A stretch of DNA of 64,000 nucleotides. Origin: Aurantibacter_A sp965215845. Its GTDB lineage: Bacteria > Bacteroidota > Bacteroidia > Flavobacteriales > Flavobacteriaceae. The position numbers and the translations under genes are program-made. This document shows positions 44,950 to 55,076 of the stretch, piece after piece; the stretch's first letter is position 1; each line of letters starts with the position of its first letter. A model generated the notes under the pieces. It was not told the origin of the DNA. It saw nothing but the letters and a program-made list of their open reading frames with translations, and searched no databases. The stretch covers positions 372,001-436,000 of the forward strand of contig CBDCEL010000004.1 of the NCBI GenBank assembly GCA_965215845.1. The letters are read 5' to 3'.

Positions 44950-47301
44950 ATGTTTAAAAACTATATAAAAATTGCTTGGCGAAACCTCTGGAGGAATAGA
45001 GGGTATAGCGCCCTCAATATTTTCGGTTTGGCAATCGGCATTACATGTGCTGGTATCATACTGCTTTGGGTAGAGGATGAACTGAGTTTCAACAACGATT
45101 TCCCTAAGCGGGATTTTGTTTATTATTTGCCGACCAACCAACTTTACGAAGGTGAATGGCGTACCTTTTTTCAGGCTACCCCCGGTCCTCTGGCCAAAGT
45201 AATTAAAGATGAGATTCCTGAAATTATCGGGAGTTCGCGCTCCGTAGGCGCAGACATTCTGTTTGAGGTCGGCGAGAATTCGATCAGCAAATACGGAAGA
45301 CTGGCAGATCCCGATTTCCTAGACATATTCAGTCTTAATTTTATCGAGGGAAATCTTCAAAATGCATTTGAGAAACCTGATGCCATAGTATTGTCGCAAG
45401 AAAGTGCCATCCATCTCTATGGTCCGGGTTCATCTGCATTGGGCAAAGTGGTGCGGGTGAACAATGATACCGATTACACTGTCACCGGAGTATTCGAAAA
45501 CTTACCGCCAAATGTCAGCTATGGCTTCGATTGGGTCGCTCCCTTTGAAAATTATGCGGCTGACAAGCCCTGGTTGAATGAGTACGGGAACCTCTTTTCC
45601 GACACTTTCGTAGAACTCTCTCCCGAGGCCGATTTTGAAACCGTCGATGCCAAGGTTCGCGGTATCATTGAATCCAAAACTGGAGATGATGAAACGGTGG
45701 CCTTTCTTCATCCGATGAAAGATTGGTATTTGAAATCCAATTTCGAAGGTGGTAAGCAGGTGGGAGGTCAAATTATATATGTACGACTATTTTCACTCAT
45801 TGCCCTTATCATAGTTCTGATTGCCTGCGTCAATTTTATGAACCTTTCCACCGCGAGAAGTGAAAAGAGGGCAAATGAAGTAGGCGTTCGTAAAGTGTTG
45901 GGGTCAGGTAAGAGAACTTTGGTTTCTCAGTTTATGGTCGAGGCTTTAATAACCACCACCTTGGCCGCGCTCGTGAGTATTGTTCTTTTAATGGTTCTTA
46001 TACCACAATTCAATATTCTTGTTGAAAAACAGCTCGAGCTGAAGCTTTTCAGTCCGACTCACCTATTGCCGCTATTGGGCATAACAATGATTTGCGGTCT
46101 TCTCTCAGGATGGTATCCCGCTTTCTATCTTTCCTCTTTTAAACCCGTTGAGGCAATGAAAGGAACTCGCAATAAACAGGGCAGTGCCGCCACAATCCGA
46201 AAGGGATTGGTAATTACCCAATTTACGGTTTCCATCGTATTCATCATCAGTACTATCATTATATATCAGCAGGTAAATCATGTAAAAAATCGAGACTTGG
46301 GGTTTGAGAAGGAAAATCTTGTTAGGGTTCCGGTGAACGGTGATGTCGTCAAAAATTTCAATCCCATACGTCAGGATATGATCGCCACAGGTAAAATAGA
46401 AAATATCGGGCTGAATAATTCCGAGGTTCTTTCGGGCGGAAATAATGGTTCGGGTTTTGAGTGGCAAGGTGGCACGGATACCGAAGATATTCTAATCTCA
46501 TTCAGGTATATTAGTTCGGGTTTTTTCAAGACCGCAGGGATGGAGCTTATCGAAGGTAGGGCCTTTGAAGATGACTTGGGCAACGATAATATTATAGTTA
46601 CCGAAACGTTTGCCCGAATGATGGGAGAGGGAAGCGCTGTGGGCAAAACCGTAATGCGCGACGGTGAGACTTATACGGTTATTGGTGTACTCAAAGACTA
46701 TTTATACGGCGACATGTACGGAACCAGCGATCCGGTAATGTTCTTCAACTATCATGGTGATGCGCGACACTTGTATGTAAAAACAAAACAAGGCATAGCA
46801 ATTGGTGAGGCCCTGGCAACAATGGAAAGTGTACTGAAAAAGCACAATCCGGCATTTCCATTCGAATATGAATTCGTAAACGATGCTTTTGAGGCCAGAT
46901 TTAAAGGTGAACAACTTATAGGCAACCTTTCGAAAATCTTCGCATTGCTTGCCATCGCCATTTCTTGTTTGGGCCTCTTTGGTCTGGCCGCTTATACCGC
47001 TGAACAGCGCCGCAAGGAAATAGGTGTACGCAAAGTACTTGGATCCAGCATCAAAGGTATCGTGCAATTATTGGCGACAGACTTTATGCGTCTGGTAATT
47101 TTCGCGCTATTGGTAGCTGGGCCAATTGCCTGGTGGATGATGGAAAATTGGTTAGAGCGTTTTGCATATCGTATAGAAATTAATTGGTGGGTCTTTGTAA
47201 TTGCGGGGATAGTAGCAATTTGTATCGCCCTATTAACGGTTAGTTTTCAAGCCATTAAGGCCGCCATGACAAACCCCGTAAAAAGTTTGCGCACCGAATG
47301 A
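44950..47301 (+). CDS. FtsX/MacB-type ABC permease P9
   Basis: This is the shortest permease of the array (783 residues). It has an unusually good ribosome binding site, AGGAG, 6 bases before its ATG. Coupling motifs are ANEVGVRKVLGSGKR and KEIGVRKVLGSSIK; the end is NPVKSLRTE. It belongs with P7 and P10 (WYLKSNFEGGKQVGGQIIYV). The first domain reads FFQATPGPLAKVIKDEIPEI at its start. Confidence 0.9.
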   Translation: MFKNYIKIAWRNLWRNRGYSALNIFGLAIGITCAGIILLWVEDELSFNNDFPKRDFVYYLPTNQLYEGEWRTFFQATPGPLAKVIKDEIPEIIGSSRSVGADILFEVGENSISKYGRLADPDFLDIFSLNFIEGNLQNAFEKPDAIVLSQESAIHLYGPGSSALGKVVRVNNDTDYTVTGVFENLPPNVSYGFDWVAPFENYAADKPWLNEYGNLFSDTFVELSPEADFETVDAKVRGIIESKTGDDETVAFLHPMKDWYLKSNFEGGKQVGGQIIYVRLFSLIALIIVLIACVNFMNLSTARSEKRANEVGVRKVLGSGKRTLVSQFMVEALITTTLAALVSIVLLMVLIPQFNILVEKQLELKLFSPTHLLPLLGITMICGLLSGWYPAFYLSSFKPVEAMKGTRNKQGSAATIRKGLVITQFTVSIVFIISTIIIYQQVNHVKNRDLGFEKENLVRVPVNGDVVKNFNPIRQDMIATGKIENIGLNNSEVLSGGNNGSGFEWQGGTDTEDILISFRYISSGFFKTAGMELIEGRAFEDDLGNDNIIVTETFARMMGEGSAVGKTVMRDGETYTVIGVLKDYLYGDMYGTSDPVMFFNYHGDARHLYVKTKQGIAIGEALATMESVLKKHNPAFPFEYEFVNDAFEARFKGEQLIGNLSKIFALLAIAISCLGLFGLAAYTAEQRRKEIGVRKVLGSSIKGIVQLLATDFMRLVIFALLVAGPIAWWMMENWLERFAYRIEINWWVFVIAGIVAICIALLTVSFQAIKAAMTNPVKSLRTE

Positions 47302-47354
47302 AACACTTTAAAATTTTTGGAGTCTTTATATAGTAAAGGTCCAATTCAAAAAAT

Positions 47355-47404
47355 CATCAACCCATGCCGAGCGCTGGCGAGGCATCAAAAATCGAATAAT
47401 CATG
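47355..47404 (+). repeat. P9-P10 spacer with hairpin leader module
   Basis: The spacer reads ATCATCAACCCA, then TGCC...GGCA arms (47365-47368, 47381-47384) around an AGCGCT core, then ATCAAAAA and AATAATC before the ATG of P10. The order and core sequence match the spacer before P2. Confidence 0.45.
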
Positions 47405-49801
47405 TTTAAGAACTATCTAAAAATCGCCTGGCGAAACCTAAAAAAGAACAAGGGCTACTCGGCCATTAATATTGGCGGGCTCGCATTGGGTATGGCCGTG
47501 ACCCTATTGATCGGTCTTTGGGTGGTAGACGAGCTATCTTATAACGAACATTACGCCGATAAGGCCAAAATCGCCCAAGTATTTCAGTCACAGACCTTCA
47601 ACGGAAATACAGGTACCGGCCCCGCCATTCCCCGGCCCTTGGAGAAAGCCTTACGAGATGGCTACTCTGATAATTTTGAACACCTGATCATGTGTTCATG
47701 GACGAGCAGTCTTTATCTAAAATACAACGAGACCAGTCTTTCCAGAACAGGCAACTATATGCAAAGGGAGGCTCCCGATTTTTTGGAGCTCGAAATTCTA
47801 AAAGGCGAAAAAGATGGATTGCGGGAAGTCAAATCGATCATGCTAGCAGAATCTACTGCCGACGCACTTTTCGGTGATGAAGACCCCATCGGAAAGGTCG
47901 TAAAGGCAAGTAACCAGTACGACCTAATGGTCACCAGTGTTTACAAAGACATTCCTGTCAACAATAGCTTTAATGACACGGAATATATCATTCCATGGGA
48001 GCAATATCTTGCCGCCAACGAATGGATCAAGGAAGCCGAAGACCAATGGGGCAATAACTCATTTCAAATGTTCGTGAAACTCAAGGAAAATGCCGACATG
48101 GCCGCTGTGAGTCAAACCATTCGCAATGTCAAGAAAGATTTGAACGAGGATACCGCGGAATTCAATCCACAGATTTTCCTTTTCCCAATGAAGGAGTGGT
48201 ACTTACGGGGCAATTTCGAAAATGGCAAACAGGTCGGCGGTAGAATCAAGTACGTATGGCTCTTTGGTATAATAGGGGCCTTTGTCTTACTTCTGGCTTG
48301 TATCAATTTTATGAACTTGAGTACGGCCCGTTCGGAAAAAAGATCAAAAGAGGTCGGCATTCGAAAATCGATTGGTTCCCAAAGAAGGCAATTGATCAAT
48401 CAATTTTTGAGTGAGTCTTTTTTAGTGGTCGTTTTCGCGTTTATCGTTGCGATCTTGATCGTCTTATTGTCTTTAGATGGATTCAATGATTTGGCCAAAA
48501 AAGAAATCGCCTTTCCCTGGTCAAATCCTTTGTTCTGGCTTATTTCCATAGGCTTTATTCTTTTCACTTCTTTGGTTGCCGGAAGTTATCCCGCACTATA
48601 CCTGTCATCATTTAGACCCGTCGATGTCTTGAAAGGAACTTTTAAGGCGGGAAAGTATGCCGGCCTGCCCAGAAAAATATTGGTGGTACTTCAGTTTACG
48701 GTTTCGGTCGCCTTTATTATCGGAACGGTGATTGTCATGCAACAAATCAATCATGCCAAGAACCGACCTGTCGGATATGATAAAGAGGGATTGGTACAGG
48801 TTCCGACCTTTAGTCAAGATTTTGAAGGAAAGTATGATTTGATGCGTACCGAGTTCATAAACTCAGGTGCGGTAGTCGAAATGTCATCTTCCAGTAGTCC
48901 CACTACCCGAATTTGGTCAAACCGAGGCGGGTTCACCTGGGAGGGTAAGCCCGAAGGGTTTCAAGAAGATCTTGCATGGACCGAAGTTTCCCCCGAATAT
49001 GCAAAATCGCTCAATCTAAAAATCGTCGAAGGAAGGGATTTTTCAAGGGACTTCGCATCGGACTCTTTAGGTGTTCTTATCAATCAAACGGCAAAAAAAT
49101 ACTTGGGCATGCAAAACCCGGTAGGCAAATTTTTGAAAGACGACGATGAAGAAGATCCAAATCCACCTTTGAAAATCATAGGTGTAGTGGAAGATATGAT
49201 TACACAATCACCTTACGAGCCGGTGAAGCAAGGCGTATATGTATACGATAGGTACAATAACTCAAGCTTCTATAATCTTCGGTTGAATCCGAAACAAAGT
49301 GCCAGCCAAAACCTGGCCGTCGTGGAAAGGGTCTTCAAAGAACATTTTCCAGACATCCCATTTCAATATGATTTTGTCGATGACGAATATGGCGAAAAAT
49401 TCGCTGCCGAAGAACGAATCGGAACCCTATCGGGCATTTTCACCGCATTGGCCATATTGATAAGCTGCCTTGGACTGTTCGGACTGACCTCTTATGTGGC
49501 GGAACAACGCACCAAAGAAATCGGGGTTCGAAAGGTTTTAGGGGCCTCTACCTTCAACGTGTGGAACATGCTTTCGAAAGACTTTCTAAAACTGGTGGTC
49601 ATCTCCTGCTTCATTGCCATTCCGATATCCTATTACGTAATGAACGGGTGGCTGCAAGACTACCCGTATCGGGTTATCCTTGAATGGTGGATTTTTGTAC
49701 TTGCCGTCGTCGGGGCCTTGGCAATTACCCTACTTACGGTAAGCTTTCAAGCCATCAAAGCGGCAAATGCCAACCCCGTAAGTAGTTTGCGAACAGAATA
49801 G
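47402..49801 (+). CDS. FtsX/MacB-type ABC permease P10
   Basis: This 799-residue permease lies 100 bases after P9. Coupling motifs are SKEVGIRKSIGSQRR and KEIGVRKVLGAST; the end is NPVSSLRTE. It shares WYLRGNFENGKQVGGRIKYV with the P7/P9 subgroup. Its first domain (NGNTGTGPAIPRPLEKALRD) and an acidic stretch in the second (DDDEEDPNPP) are specific to it. Confidence 0.9.
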   Translation: MFKNYLKIAWRNLKKNKGYSAINIGGLALGMAVTLLIGLWVVDELSYNEHYADKAKIAQVFQSQTFNGNTGTGPAIPRPLEKALRDGYSDNFEHLIMCSWTSSLYLKYNETSLSRTGNYMQREAPDFLELEILKGEKDGLREVKSIMLAESTADALFGDEDPIGKVVKASNQYDLMVTSVYKDIPVNNSFNDTEYIIPWEQYLAANEWIKEAEDQWGNNSFQMFVKLKENADMAAVSQTIRNVKKDLNEDTAEFNPQIFLFPMKEWYLRGNFENGKQVGGRIKYVWLFGIIGAFVLLLACINFMNLSTARSEKRSKEVGIRKSIGSQRRQLINQFLSESFLVVVFAFIVAILIVLLSLDGFNDLAKKEIAFPWSNPLFWLISIGFILFTSLVAGSYPALYLSSFRPVDVLKGTFKAGKYAGLPRKILVVLQFTVSVAFIIGTVIVMQQINHAKNRPVGYDKEGLVQVPTFSQDFEGKYDLMRTEFINSGAVVEMSSSSSPTTRIWSNRGGFTWEGKPEGFQEDLAWTEVSPEYAKSLNLKIVEGRDFSRDFASDSLGVLINQTAKKYLGMQNPVGKFLKDDDEEDPNPPLKIIGVVEDMITQSPYEPVKQGVYVYDRYNNSSFYNLRLNPKQSASQNLAVVERVFKEHFPDIPFQYDFVDDEYGEKFAAEERIGTLSGIFTALAILISCLGLFGLTSYVAEQRTKEIGVRKVLGASTFNVWNMLSKDFLKLVVISCFIAIPISYYVMNGWLQDYPYRVILEWWIFVLAVVGALAITLLTVSFQAIKAANANPVSSLRTE

Positions 49802-49910
49802 GCCTCCCCTAACCCCTGACTGAATGACCAAGTCGGACAGGCGGCCTCTCCAAGAGGGGGATGCTCACTCTGATACAGGGTTTGCTTAATGGGATTGGCC
49901 ACTTGAGGAT

Positions 49911-49936
49911 GTCACCCTGAGCACAGTCGAAGGGTG
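49911..49936. repeat. Dispersed intergenic hairpin element, P10-P11 spacer
   Basis: CACCCT (49913-49918) and AGGGTG (49931-49936) pair around GAGCACAGTCGA. This palindrome type is widely dispersed in flavobacterial intergenic DNA. The 181-base spacer also has CCTCCCCTAACCCC and CCAAGAGGGGGA, another common intergenic pair. No promoter is evident. Confidence 0.5.
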
Positions 49937-49982
49937 AAAGGTATCGATCCAAATATTTAATGATACAGCGAAAACGAGAACC

Positions 49983-52430
49983 ATGTTTAGAAACTATATA
50001 AAAATAGCCTTCCGAAACGTCTGGAAAAACAAGGTGTTTTCCTTAATCAACATAATCGGTCTCTCCGTAGGGCTGAGTGCCGCTTTTGTGATTGGAATCT
50101 TAATCTACTATGATTTGACCTTTGATAAATTTCACGCAGATGGAGATAGGGTATATAGGGTCGTATCTGATTGGACCACTCCAGAAGGAGAGGTCTTCAA
50201 TCGAGGGGTTGCCGTACCAGTTGGAAAGTATTTACAGCGAGAAATGGTAGGTATCGAATCGGCCGCGCTTTTTTTCAACACATTCTTTCAGAAAATCGAA
50301 AACAAGGAAAGCGGTAAAGTATTTCGCAATACTGATGATATTATCTTTACCGATGCCTCATATTTTGAAATGTTCAAGTACAAGTGGCTTTCTGGAGAAC
50401 CCAATGCAATACTTTCAAATCCAAAAGAAGTTGTTTTGACCGCGTCAAGAGCCGCCAAATACTTTCCCAACAATACTCCTGAGCAAGTAATCGGAAAGGT
50501 TTTGGTCTACAACGATTCAATACCGGTGAAGATTACCGGAGTAGTGGAAAATTTCAAGGAAAGGAGCGATTTCATTTTTCAAGAATTTCTTTCCCTTAAG
50601 ACAGCGGTCAATTCTCATATGAAGAATACGATCATCACCGACTCGTGGAACGACACCAATTCGGCAACCCAGGTCTTCGTAAAGGTCTCTAAGGATGAAG
50701 ATATAGCATATATTAGAGCGCAGTTGGACAATCTCGCCGAAGACCATACCGACGAAAATCTTTCAAATTTAGGTTTGATCAGGTCATTTGGACTTCAACC
50801 TTTATCAGATGTCCATTTCAATGCAAATTATGGAACGTTCAATAACGGTGCTGGCCCGGTAAATAGAAAAGCGCTTGCTAGTTTGGCACTTGTTGCCCTC
50901 TTTTTGCTCCTACTCGGTTGTACCAACTTTATCAACCTTAATACAGCCCAAACTGCCAGGCGTTCTAAGGAAATAGGAATCCGAAAAACACTGGGAAGTT
51001 CAAAAAAACAATTGATTGTCCAGTTTTTGAGCGAAACTTTTTTATTGACCCTGATAGCTGCGGTTTTTTCTCTATTCTCGTCATCTTGGTTGTTTCGGGC
51101 ATTTTCAGAATTCATTCCCCCAGAAATTGGCCTCAATTTTTATGCAGATCCACGGATCGCAATATCAATCATCATCTTACTGCTCTTGGTTACGTTTTTG
51201 TCTGGCTTCTATCCCGCAGTGGTACTTTCGCGTTTTAGGCCTATAAAAGTTCTTAGAAGCAAGGTCATGAAAATTGGTGACAAGGGATCATTGCGTAAAT
51301 ACCTGACTGTCTTTCAATTCGTAATCGCACAAGTTTTTATCGTAGCTACCCTATTTGTAGTAAAGCAGTTGAATTTCTTAATATCAATGGATATGGGATT
51401 CAAAACCGAGGCCAATGCATATGTCAGGGCCTGGCATGACGATGACCTTGGAAGCCGTATCAATTTTGCCCAGGCTCTTGAAAATATTCCGGAAATCTCC
51501 ACCATAAGTTTGGCCAAAGACCCCCCCGCTTCAACAAATGTCAATTCTACAATTGCAACATATATAGGGGATGACAAGGAGATAAATACCGATATGCATC
51601 AACTTTTTGGAGATTTGAACTATTTAAAACTTTACGATATAAAATTACTGGCCGGCCGTGACCGACTCAATGATACCATTAATGAGCTTGTCATTAATGA
51701 AACCTATTCCAAAATCTTAGGTTTTGGCAATCCTGAAGAGGCCATAGATAAACAACTTACCTTTTGGGAGAACAAAACCGGTACTATTGTAGGTGTAATG
51801 GAAGATTTTCATCAACGTTCCCTACATACCGACATCCTTCCCATGGCCCTGGTCGGTGATACCAACAGGGATTTTTATGCACAATTCAATACCCTTCATT
51901 TCGCTTTGAGCCAAAATGGCACAGCTCACTTGCCAAATGCGATCGCCAAGGTAGAAAGGGCTTGGAAGTCGATTTATCCGGAAGGCGATTTTGAAATTCA
52001 TTTTATCGATGATGAGATAAAGCAATTCTACGAACAGGAAAGAAAGACATCAGTTTTATTGAAATGGGCCACAAGTCTTGCCATATTGATAAGTTGCTTA
52101 GGACTTTTAGGTTTGGTCATACATACCACGGAAAGGCGTACAAAAGAAATCGGGATTCGAAAAGTACTTGGGGCTTCCTTGACACAATTGAATGTTCTGC
52201 TGTGCACGGAATTTCTGATTTTAGTGGGTATCGCCTTTACTATTGCTACCCCAATAGCCTATTGGGGAACGAAGAATTGGCTTCAAGGTTTTGCCTATAA
52301 GACCAATTTGAGTTGGTGGGTTTTCGCAATAAGCGGAGTTGCTTTGTTATTAATTTCAATGGTAGTTATTAGTATTCGGACCATAGCCGCCGCAAACAAA
52401 AATCCCGTAAAAAGTTTGCATACCGAATAA
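49983..52430 (+). CDS. FtsX/MacB-type ABC permease P11
   Basis: This 815-residue permease starts after the 181-base spacer. The N-terminus MFRNYIKIAFRNVWKNKVFS is more diverged than most; the end is NPVKSLHTE. Coupling motifs are SKEIGIRKTLGSSKK and KEIGIRKVLGASL. The first domain (SDWTTPEGEVFNRGVAVPVG) is distinct. It is likely the last gene of the first transcription unit, as a 234-base gap with a second enhancer/promoter pair follows. Confidence 0.9.
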   Translation: MFRNYIKIAFRNVWKNKVFSLINIIGLSVGLSAAFVIGILIYYDLTFDKFHADGDRVYRVVSDWTTPEGEVFNRGVAVPVGKYLQREMVGIESAALFFNTFFQKIENKESGKVFRNTDDIIFTDASYFEMFKYKWLSGEPNAILSNPKEVVLTASRAAKYFPNNTPEQVIGKVLVYNDSIPVKITGVVENFKERSDFIFQEFLSLKTAVNSHMKNTIITDSWNDTNSATQVFVKVSKDEDIAYIRAQLDNLAEDHTDENLSNLGLIRSFGLQPLSDVHFNANYGTFNNGAGPVNRKALASLALVALFLLLLGCTNFINLNTAQTARRSKEIGIRKTLGSSKKQLIVQFLSETFLLTLIAAVFSLFSSSWLFRAFSEFIPPEIGLNFYADPRIAISIIILLLLVTFLSGFYPAVVLSRFRPIKVLRSKVMKIGDKGSLRKYLTVFQFVIAQVFIVATLFVVKQLNFLISMDMGFKTEANAYVRAWHDDDLGSRINFAQALENIPEISTISLAKDPPASTNVNSTIATYIGDDKEINTDMHQLFGDLNYLKLYDIKLLAGRDRLNDTINELVINETYSKILGFGNPEEAIDKQLTFWENKTGTIVGVMEDFHQRSLHTDILPMALVGDTNRDFYAQFNTLHFALSQNGTAHLPNAIAKVERAWKSIYPEGDFEIHFIDDEIKQFYEQERKTSVLLKWATSLAILISCLGLLGLVIHTTERRTKEIGIRKVLGASLTQLNVLLCTEFLILVGIAFTIATPIAYWGTKNWLQGFAYKTNLSWWVFAISGVALLLISMVVISIRTIAAANKNPVKSLHTE

Positions 52431-52498
52431 ATGAAGTCTGTACCATTACGTCATTCCGGCCTGGAAGGCAGTAGCCCTGAACTATGACACTGTCAATA

Positions 52499-52529
52499 TT
52501 TTGTACATAGACTGTAAAATTATTTGACA
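52499..52529. promoter_or_regulatory. Enhancer-like binding site for the NtrC-type regulator (copy 2)
   Basis: This 31-base element matches 20282-20312 at 27 positions. Its core TGTAAAATTATTTGACA differs from the perfect palindrome of copy 1 by one base. The core centre is 72 bases before the GG of a sigma-54-like promoter, compared with 73 in copy 1. Such agreement in both sequence and spacing is hard to explain by chance. Confidence 0.7.
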
Positions 52530-52590
52530 AAAAACAGAGCCTCTGTCCGTATAATCATCATAAGATATTAATAATCAGGTAATTGAATAT

Positions 52591-52608
52591 ATGGCATGAA
52601 AATAGTTT
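52591..52608 (+). promoter_or_regulatory. Sigma-54-like promoter of P12
   Basis: ATGGCATGAAAATAGTTT aligns with TTGGCACAACAATAGCAA of the tolC promoter. The -24 GG is at 52593-52594; the -12 pair reads GT (52605-52606) rather than GC, a weaker match. Transcription would start near 52617, which excludes the in-frame start at 52596 and supports the ATG of P12 at 52665. Confidence 0.55.
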
Positions 52609-52664
52609 TCTTGTCAGAACAATCGAATAGCAATACTTCATCGGGTAGACCAAAAACAAAAAGC

Positions 52665-55076
52665 ATGTTTAAAAACCACATAAAAATCGCCTGGCGAAAC
52701 ATCCGAAGAAATAGACTGCACTCTTTGATCAATATTGCCGGCTTGGCCATGGCGTTTTCGGCAAGTATCCTATTGTTTTTGGTAGCATACTTTCATTTAA
52801 GCTACGATTCTTTTCATCAGGATAAGGATCAACTTTTCAGGGTATCACGTTTTGAAAATTCTGGGGAGGGCATTGAACTAAGTGCCAATATGCCGTTGCC
52901 TCTTGCTACAGCTTTGGAGGATGAAATCCCAAACATTGAAACCGCCCTGACCGTCCATATGGGAATGCCAGAAAACATTGCATATAAGGGTAAGAGCCTT
53001 GAGAGGTCAATTGTTCGAACGGATCCAGAATTTTTCGAAGTGCTCAACTTTCCAATCGTCAGAGGGAATGTCGTTTCGGTCCTTCCAGGTATACAGCATA
53101 TTGCTTTAAGCGAAAGTACGGCCAGAGCCCTATTCGGGAATGTAGACCCAATAGGCCGAGAACTGGAGATTGGAAAGACCGGAGAAAGTCGACCATATAC
53201 CGTATCGGCTATAATCAGGGATGCTCCCAGAAATTCCAGCATCCACTTTGATGCCGTTGCGAGAATCGAATCCATGGCTGACTATGTCTCGAATAAAAAT
53301 AATTGGGGTTCCAACGCGTCCAATGTTTTTGTTAAGCTTTCCAAAAACAGCAGTAAACAATCAATGGAAAGCAAACTAATTCCATTTGTAGAAAAGTATT
53401 ATCCCGAACAATTGGCACAACTTAAAAGAGTGCATCCAAAAATCAAGGAAACCAGCGAATTGTTGGGCTTAAATCTAGTCAACATAGAGAACATTCATTT
53501 TTCTGGTCAAAAAGGGGCCCCATTGACCTTGATATATGCCCTAATAGGTTTGGGTATATTTATTTTATTGATCGCCTGTTTCAATTTCATAAATCTGAAC
53601 ATGGCGAATTCTTTCAAAAGAAGTCGTGAGTTGGGTGTACGTAAGACCTTGGGTGCCTTCAGGGCACAGCTATTTTTCCAATTGTGGGGCGAGGCATTCC
53701 TGCTCTATTTTATTGGTTTTGTGATAGGCCTTCTTCTTGCCTATCAACTGGTTCCCGTGTTCAATGCCCAATTTGGTGGTGGCATTGACATTTCAACTTT
53801 GTTGCAACCCGCATTTTTGGCATTGATGTTGGGAGCTTTCGTGTTGGTTACTTTGATCGCGGGGGGATATCCCGCACTAAAAATGGCCAATTTTGGATTG
53901 GTCGAAATATTGAAGGGCAATATTTCCACCAAAAAACCTGGCACACTGCGCAACTCAATATTGGTGAGTCAATTCGCTATCTCGAGTCTGCTTATCTGTA
54001 TCAGCGCAATTGCTTGGCAACAACTGAATTTTCTAAAGGAAAAACCCATCGGTTTTGAACGAGAACAGGTCATCAGTATTCCTGTGGGGAATCAGGTCGA
54101 CGGCAGAAAGGTATTGGCGCGGATGCGAAATGACCTGGCCAACGATCCCGGTATCATTTCCATAACCGGAGCAGGCGGCAATTTGGGCCGGGGTCGAGAT
54201 CGGGTAACCACCAGGTCTACCGTGGGAATGGATTATAATGGGAATCAAGTTTCCGCAGATTGGCTTTTAACCGATTTTGGTTATCTGAAAACCTTACAAA
54301 TTCCGGTTTTAAAGGGCCGGGACTTTAATCGTAATTATGCCTCCGATACCACAAACGCCATAGTAGTTACGGAAAGTTTTGTGCGGGCAATGGGAGAGAC
54401 GAGTCCCTTGGGTAAATATATAGGGGGACAGGATAGTATCACGGGAAATCAGATCATCGGGGTGGTTCCTGATTTTTATGCTTACTCTCCCTCCGAGGAA
54501 AATCGGCCGATAGCTATGCACCTATCGGCAAATGAGGCCATAAATTACATTTTTCTAAAGGTTAGTTCAGATAATCCAAGCGTAATCATGGAAAAACTTG
54601 CCACTGTTTGGGAAAAGGTAACCGGCGATATTGTCTTCAGGGCCTCCTTCTTAAACGAAAACCTGCAGGCATGGTATGAAGCGGAGAGCACTATGACCAC
54701 TATTTTTGGTATTGCCTCAAGTATTGCAATATTCCTCTCCTGTTTGGGGCTTTTTGCCATTTCTTTATTGGTTATCGAGTTGCGCACCAAGGAAATTGGT
54801 ATAAGAAAAGTGTTGGGTGCCTCCGTAAAGGGCATTGTAAAGATGATTTCTTTTCACTTTTTAAAGTTGGTGGCGATCAGTCTTTTGATTTCGATGCCCA
54901 TAGCCTGGTTCGCGATGCAGAATTGGATATCGGGTTATCAATATCGCATAGATATTAGTCCACTGACCTTTGTAGGGGTCGGTTTTCTGGTTGCCCTGGT
55001 GGCAGTGTTAACAGTAGGTTTTCACGCGATAAGGGCGGCCATTTTAAACCCTGTAAAAAGTTTACGGACCGAATAG
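52665..55076 (+). CDS. FtsX/MacB-type ABC permease P12
   Basis: The ATG at 52665 (MFKNHIKIAWRNIRRNRLHS) gives 803 residues and the same N-terminus as its paralogs; a longer frame from 52596 begins within the promoter. Coupling motifs are SRELGVRKTLGAFRA and KEIGIRKVLGASV; the end is NPVKSLRTE. The first domain (ENSGEGIELSANMPLPLATA) is distinct. It is the first gene of the proposed second sigma-54 operon with P13, P14, the lectin-like protein and ATPase 2. Confidence 0.9.
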   Translation: MFKNHIKIAWRNIRRNRLHSLINIAGLAMAFSASILLFLVAYFHLSYDSFHQDKDQLFRVSRFENSGEGIELSANMPLPLATALEDEIPNIETALTVHMGMPENIAYKGKSLERSIVRTDPEFFEVLNFPIVRGNVVSVLPGIQHIALSESTARALFGNVDPIGRELEIGKTGESRPYTVSAIIRDAPRNSSIHFDAVARIESMADYVSNKNNWGSNASNVFVKLSKNSSKQSMESKLIPFVEKYYPEQLAQLKRVHPKIKETSELLGLNLVNIENIHFSGQKGAPLTLIYALIGLGIFILLIACFNFINLNMANSFKRSRELGVRKTLGAFRAQLFFQLWGEAFLLYFIGFVIGLLLAYQLVPVFNAQFGGGIDISTLLQPAFLALMLGAFVLVTLIAGGYPALKMANFGLVEILKGNISTKKPGTLRNSILVSQFAISSLLICISAIAWQQLNFLKEKPIGFEREQVISIPVGNQVDGRKVLARMRNDLANDPGIISITGAGGNLGRGRDRVTTRSTVGMDYNGNQVSADWLLTDFGYLKTLQIPVLKGRDFNRNYASDTTNAIVVTESFVRAMGETSPLGKYIGGQDSITGNQIIGVVPDFYAYSPSEENRPIAMHLSANEAINYIFLKVSSDNPSVIMEKLATVWEKVTGDIVFRASFLNENLQAWYEAESTMTTIFGIASSIAIFLSCLGLFAISLLVIELRTKEIGIRKVLGASVKGIVKMISFHFLKLVAISLLISMPIAWFAMQNWISGYQYRIDISPLTFVGVGFLVALVAVLTVGFHAIRAAILNPVKSLRTE

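Noticed and set aside
52596..52664. Extended N-terminus of P12
   Set aside because: The extra start codon is part of the sigma-54-like promoter, and the 23 added residues have no counterpart in any paralog.
53413..53435. TTGGCACAAC motif inside P12 as a third sigma-54 promoter
   Set aside because: There is no GC ten bases after the GG, no enhancer-like element upstream, and it is in the middle of a coding region.
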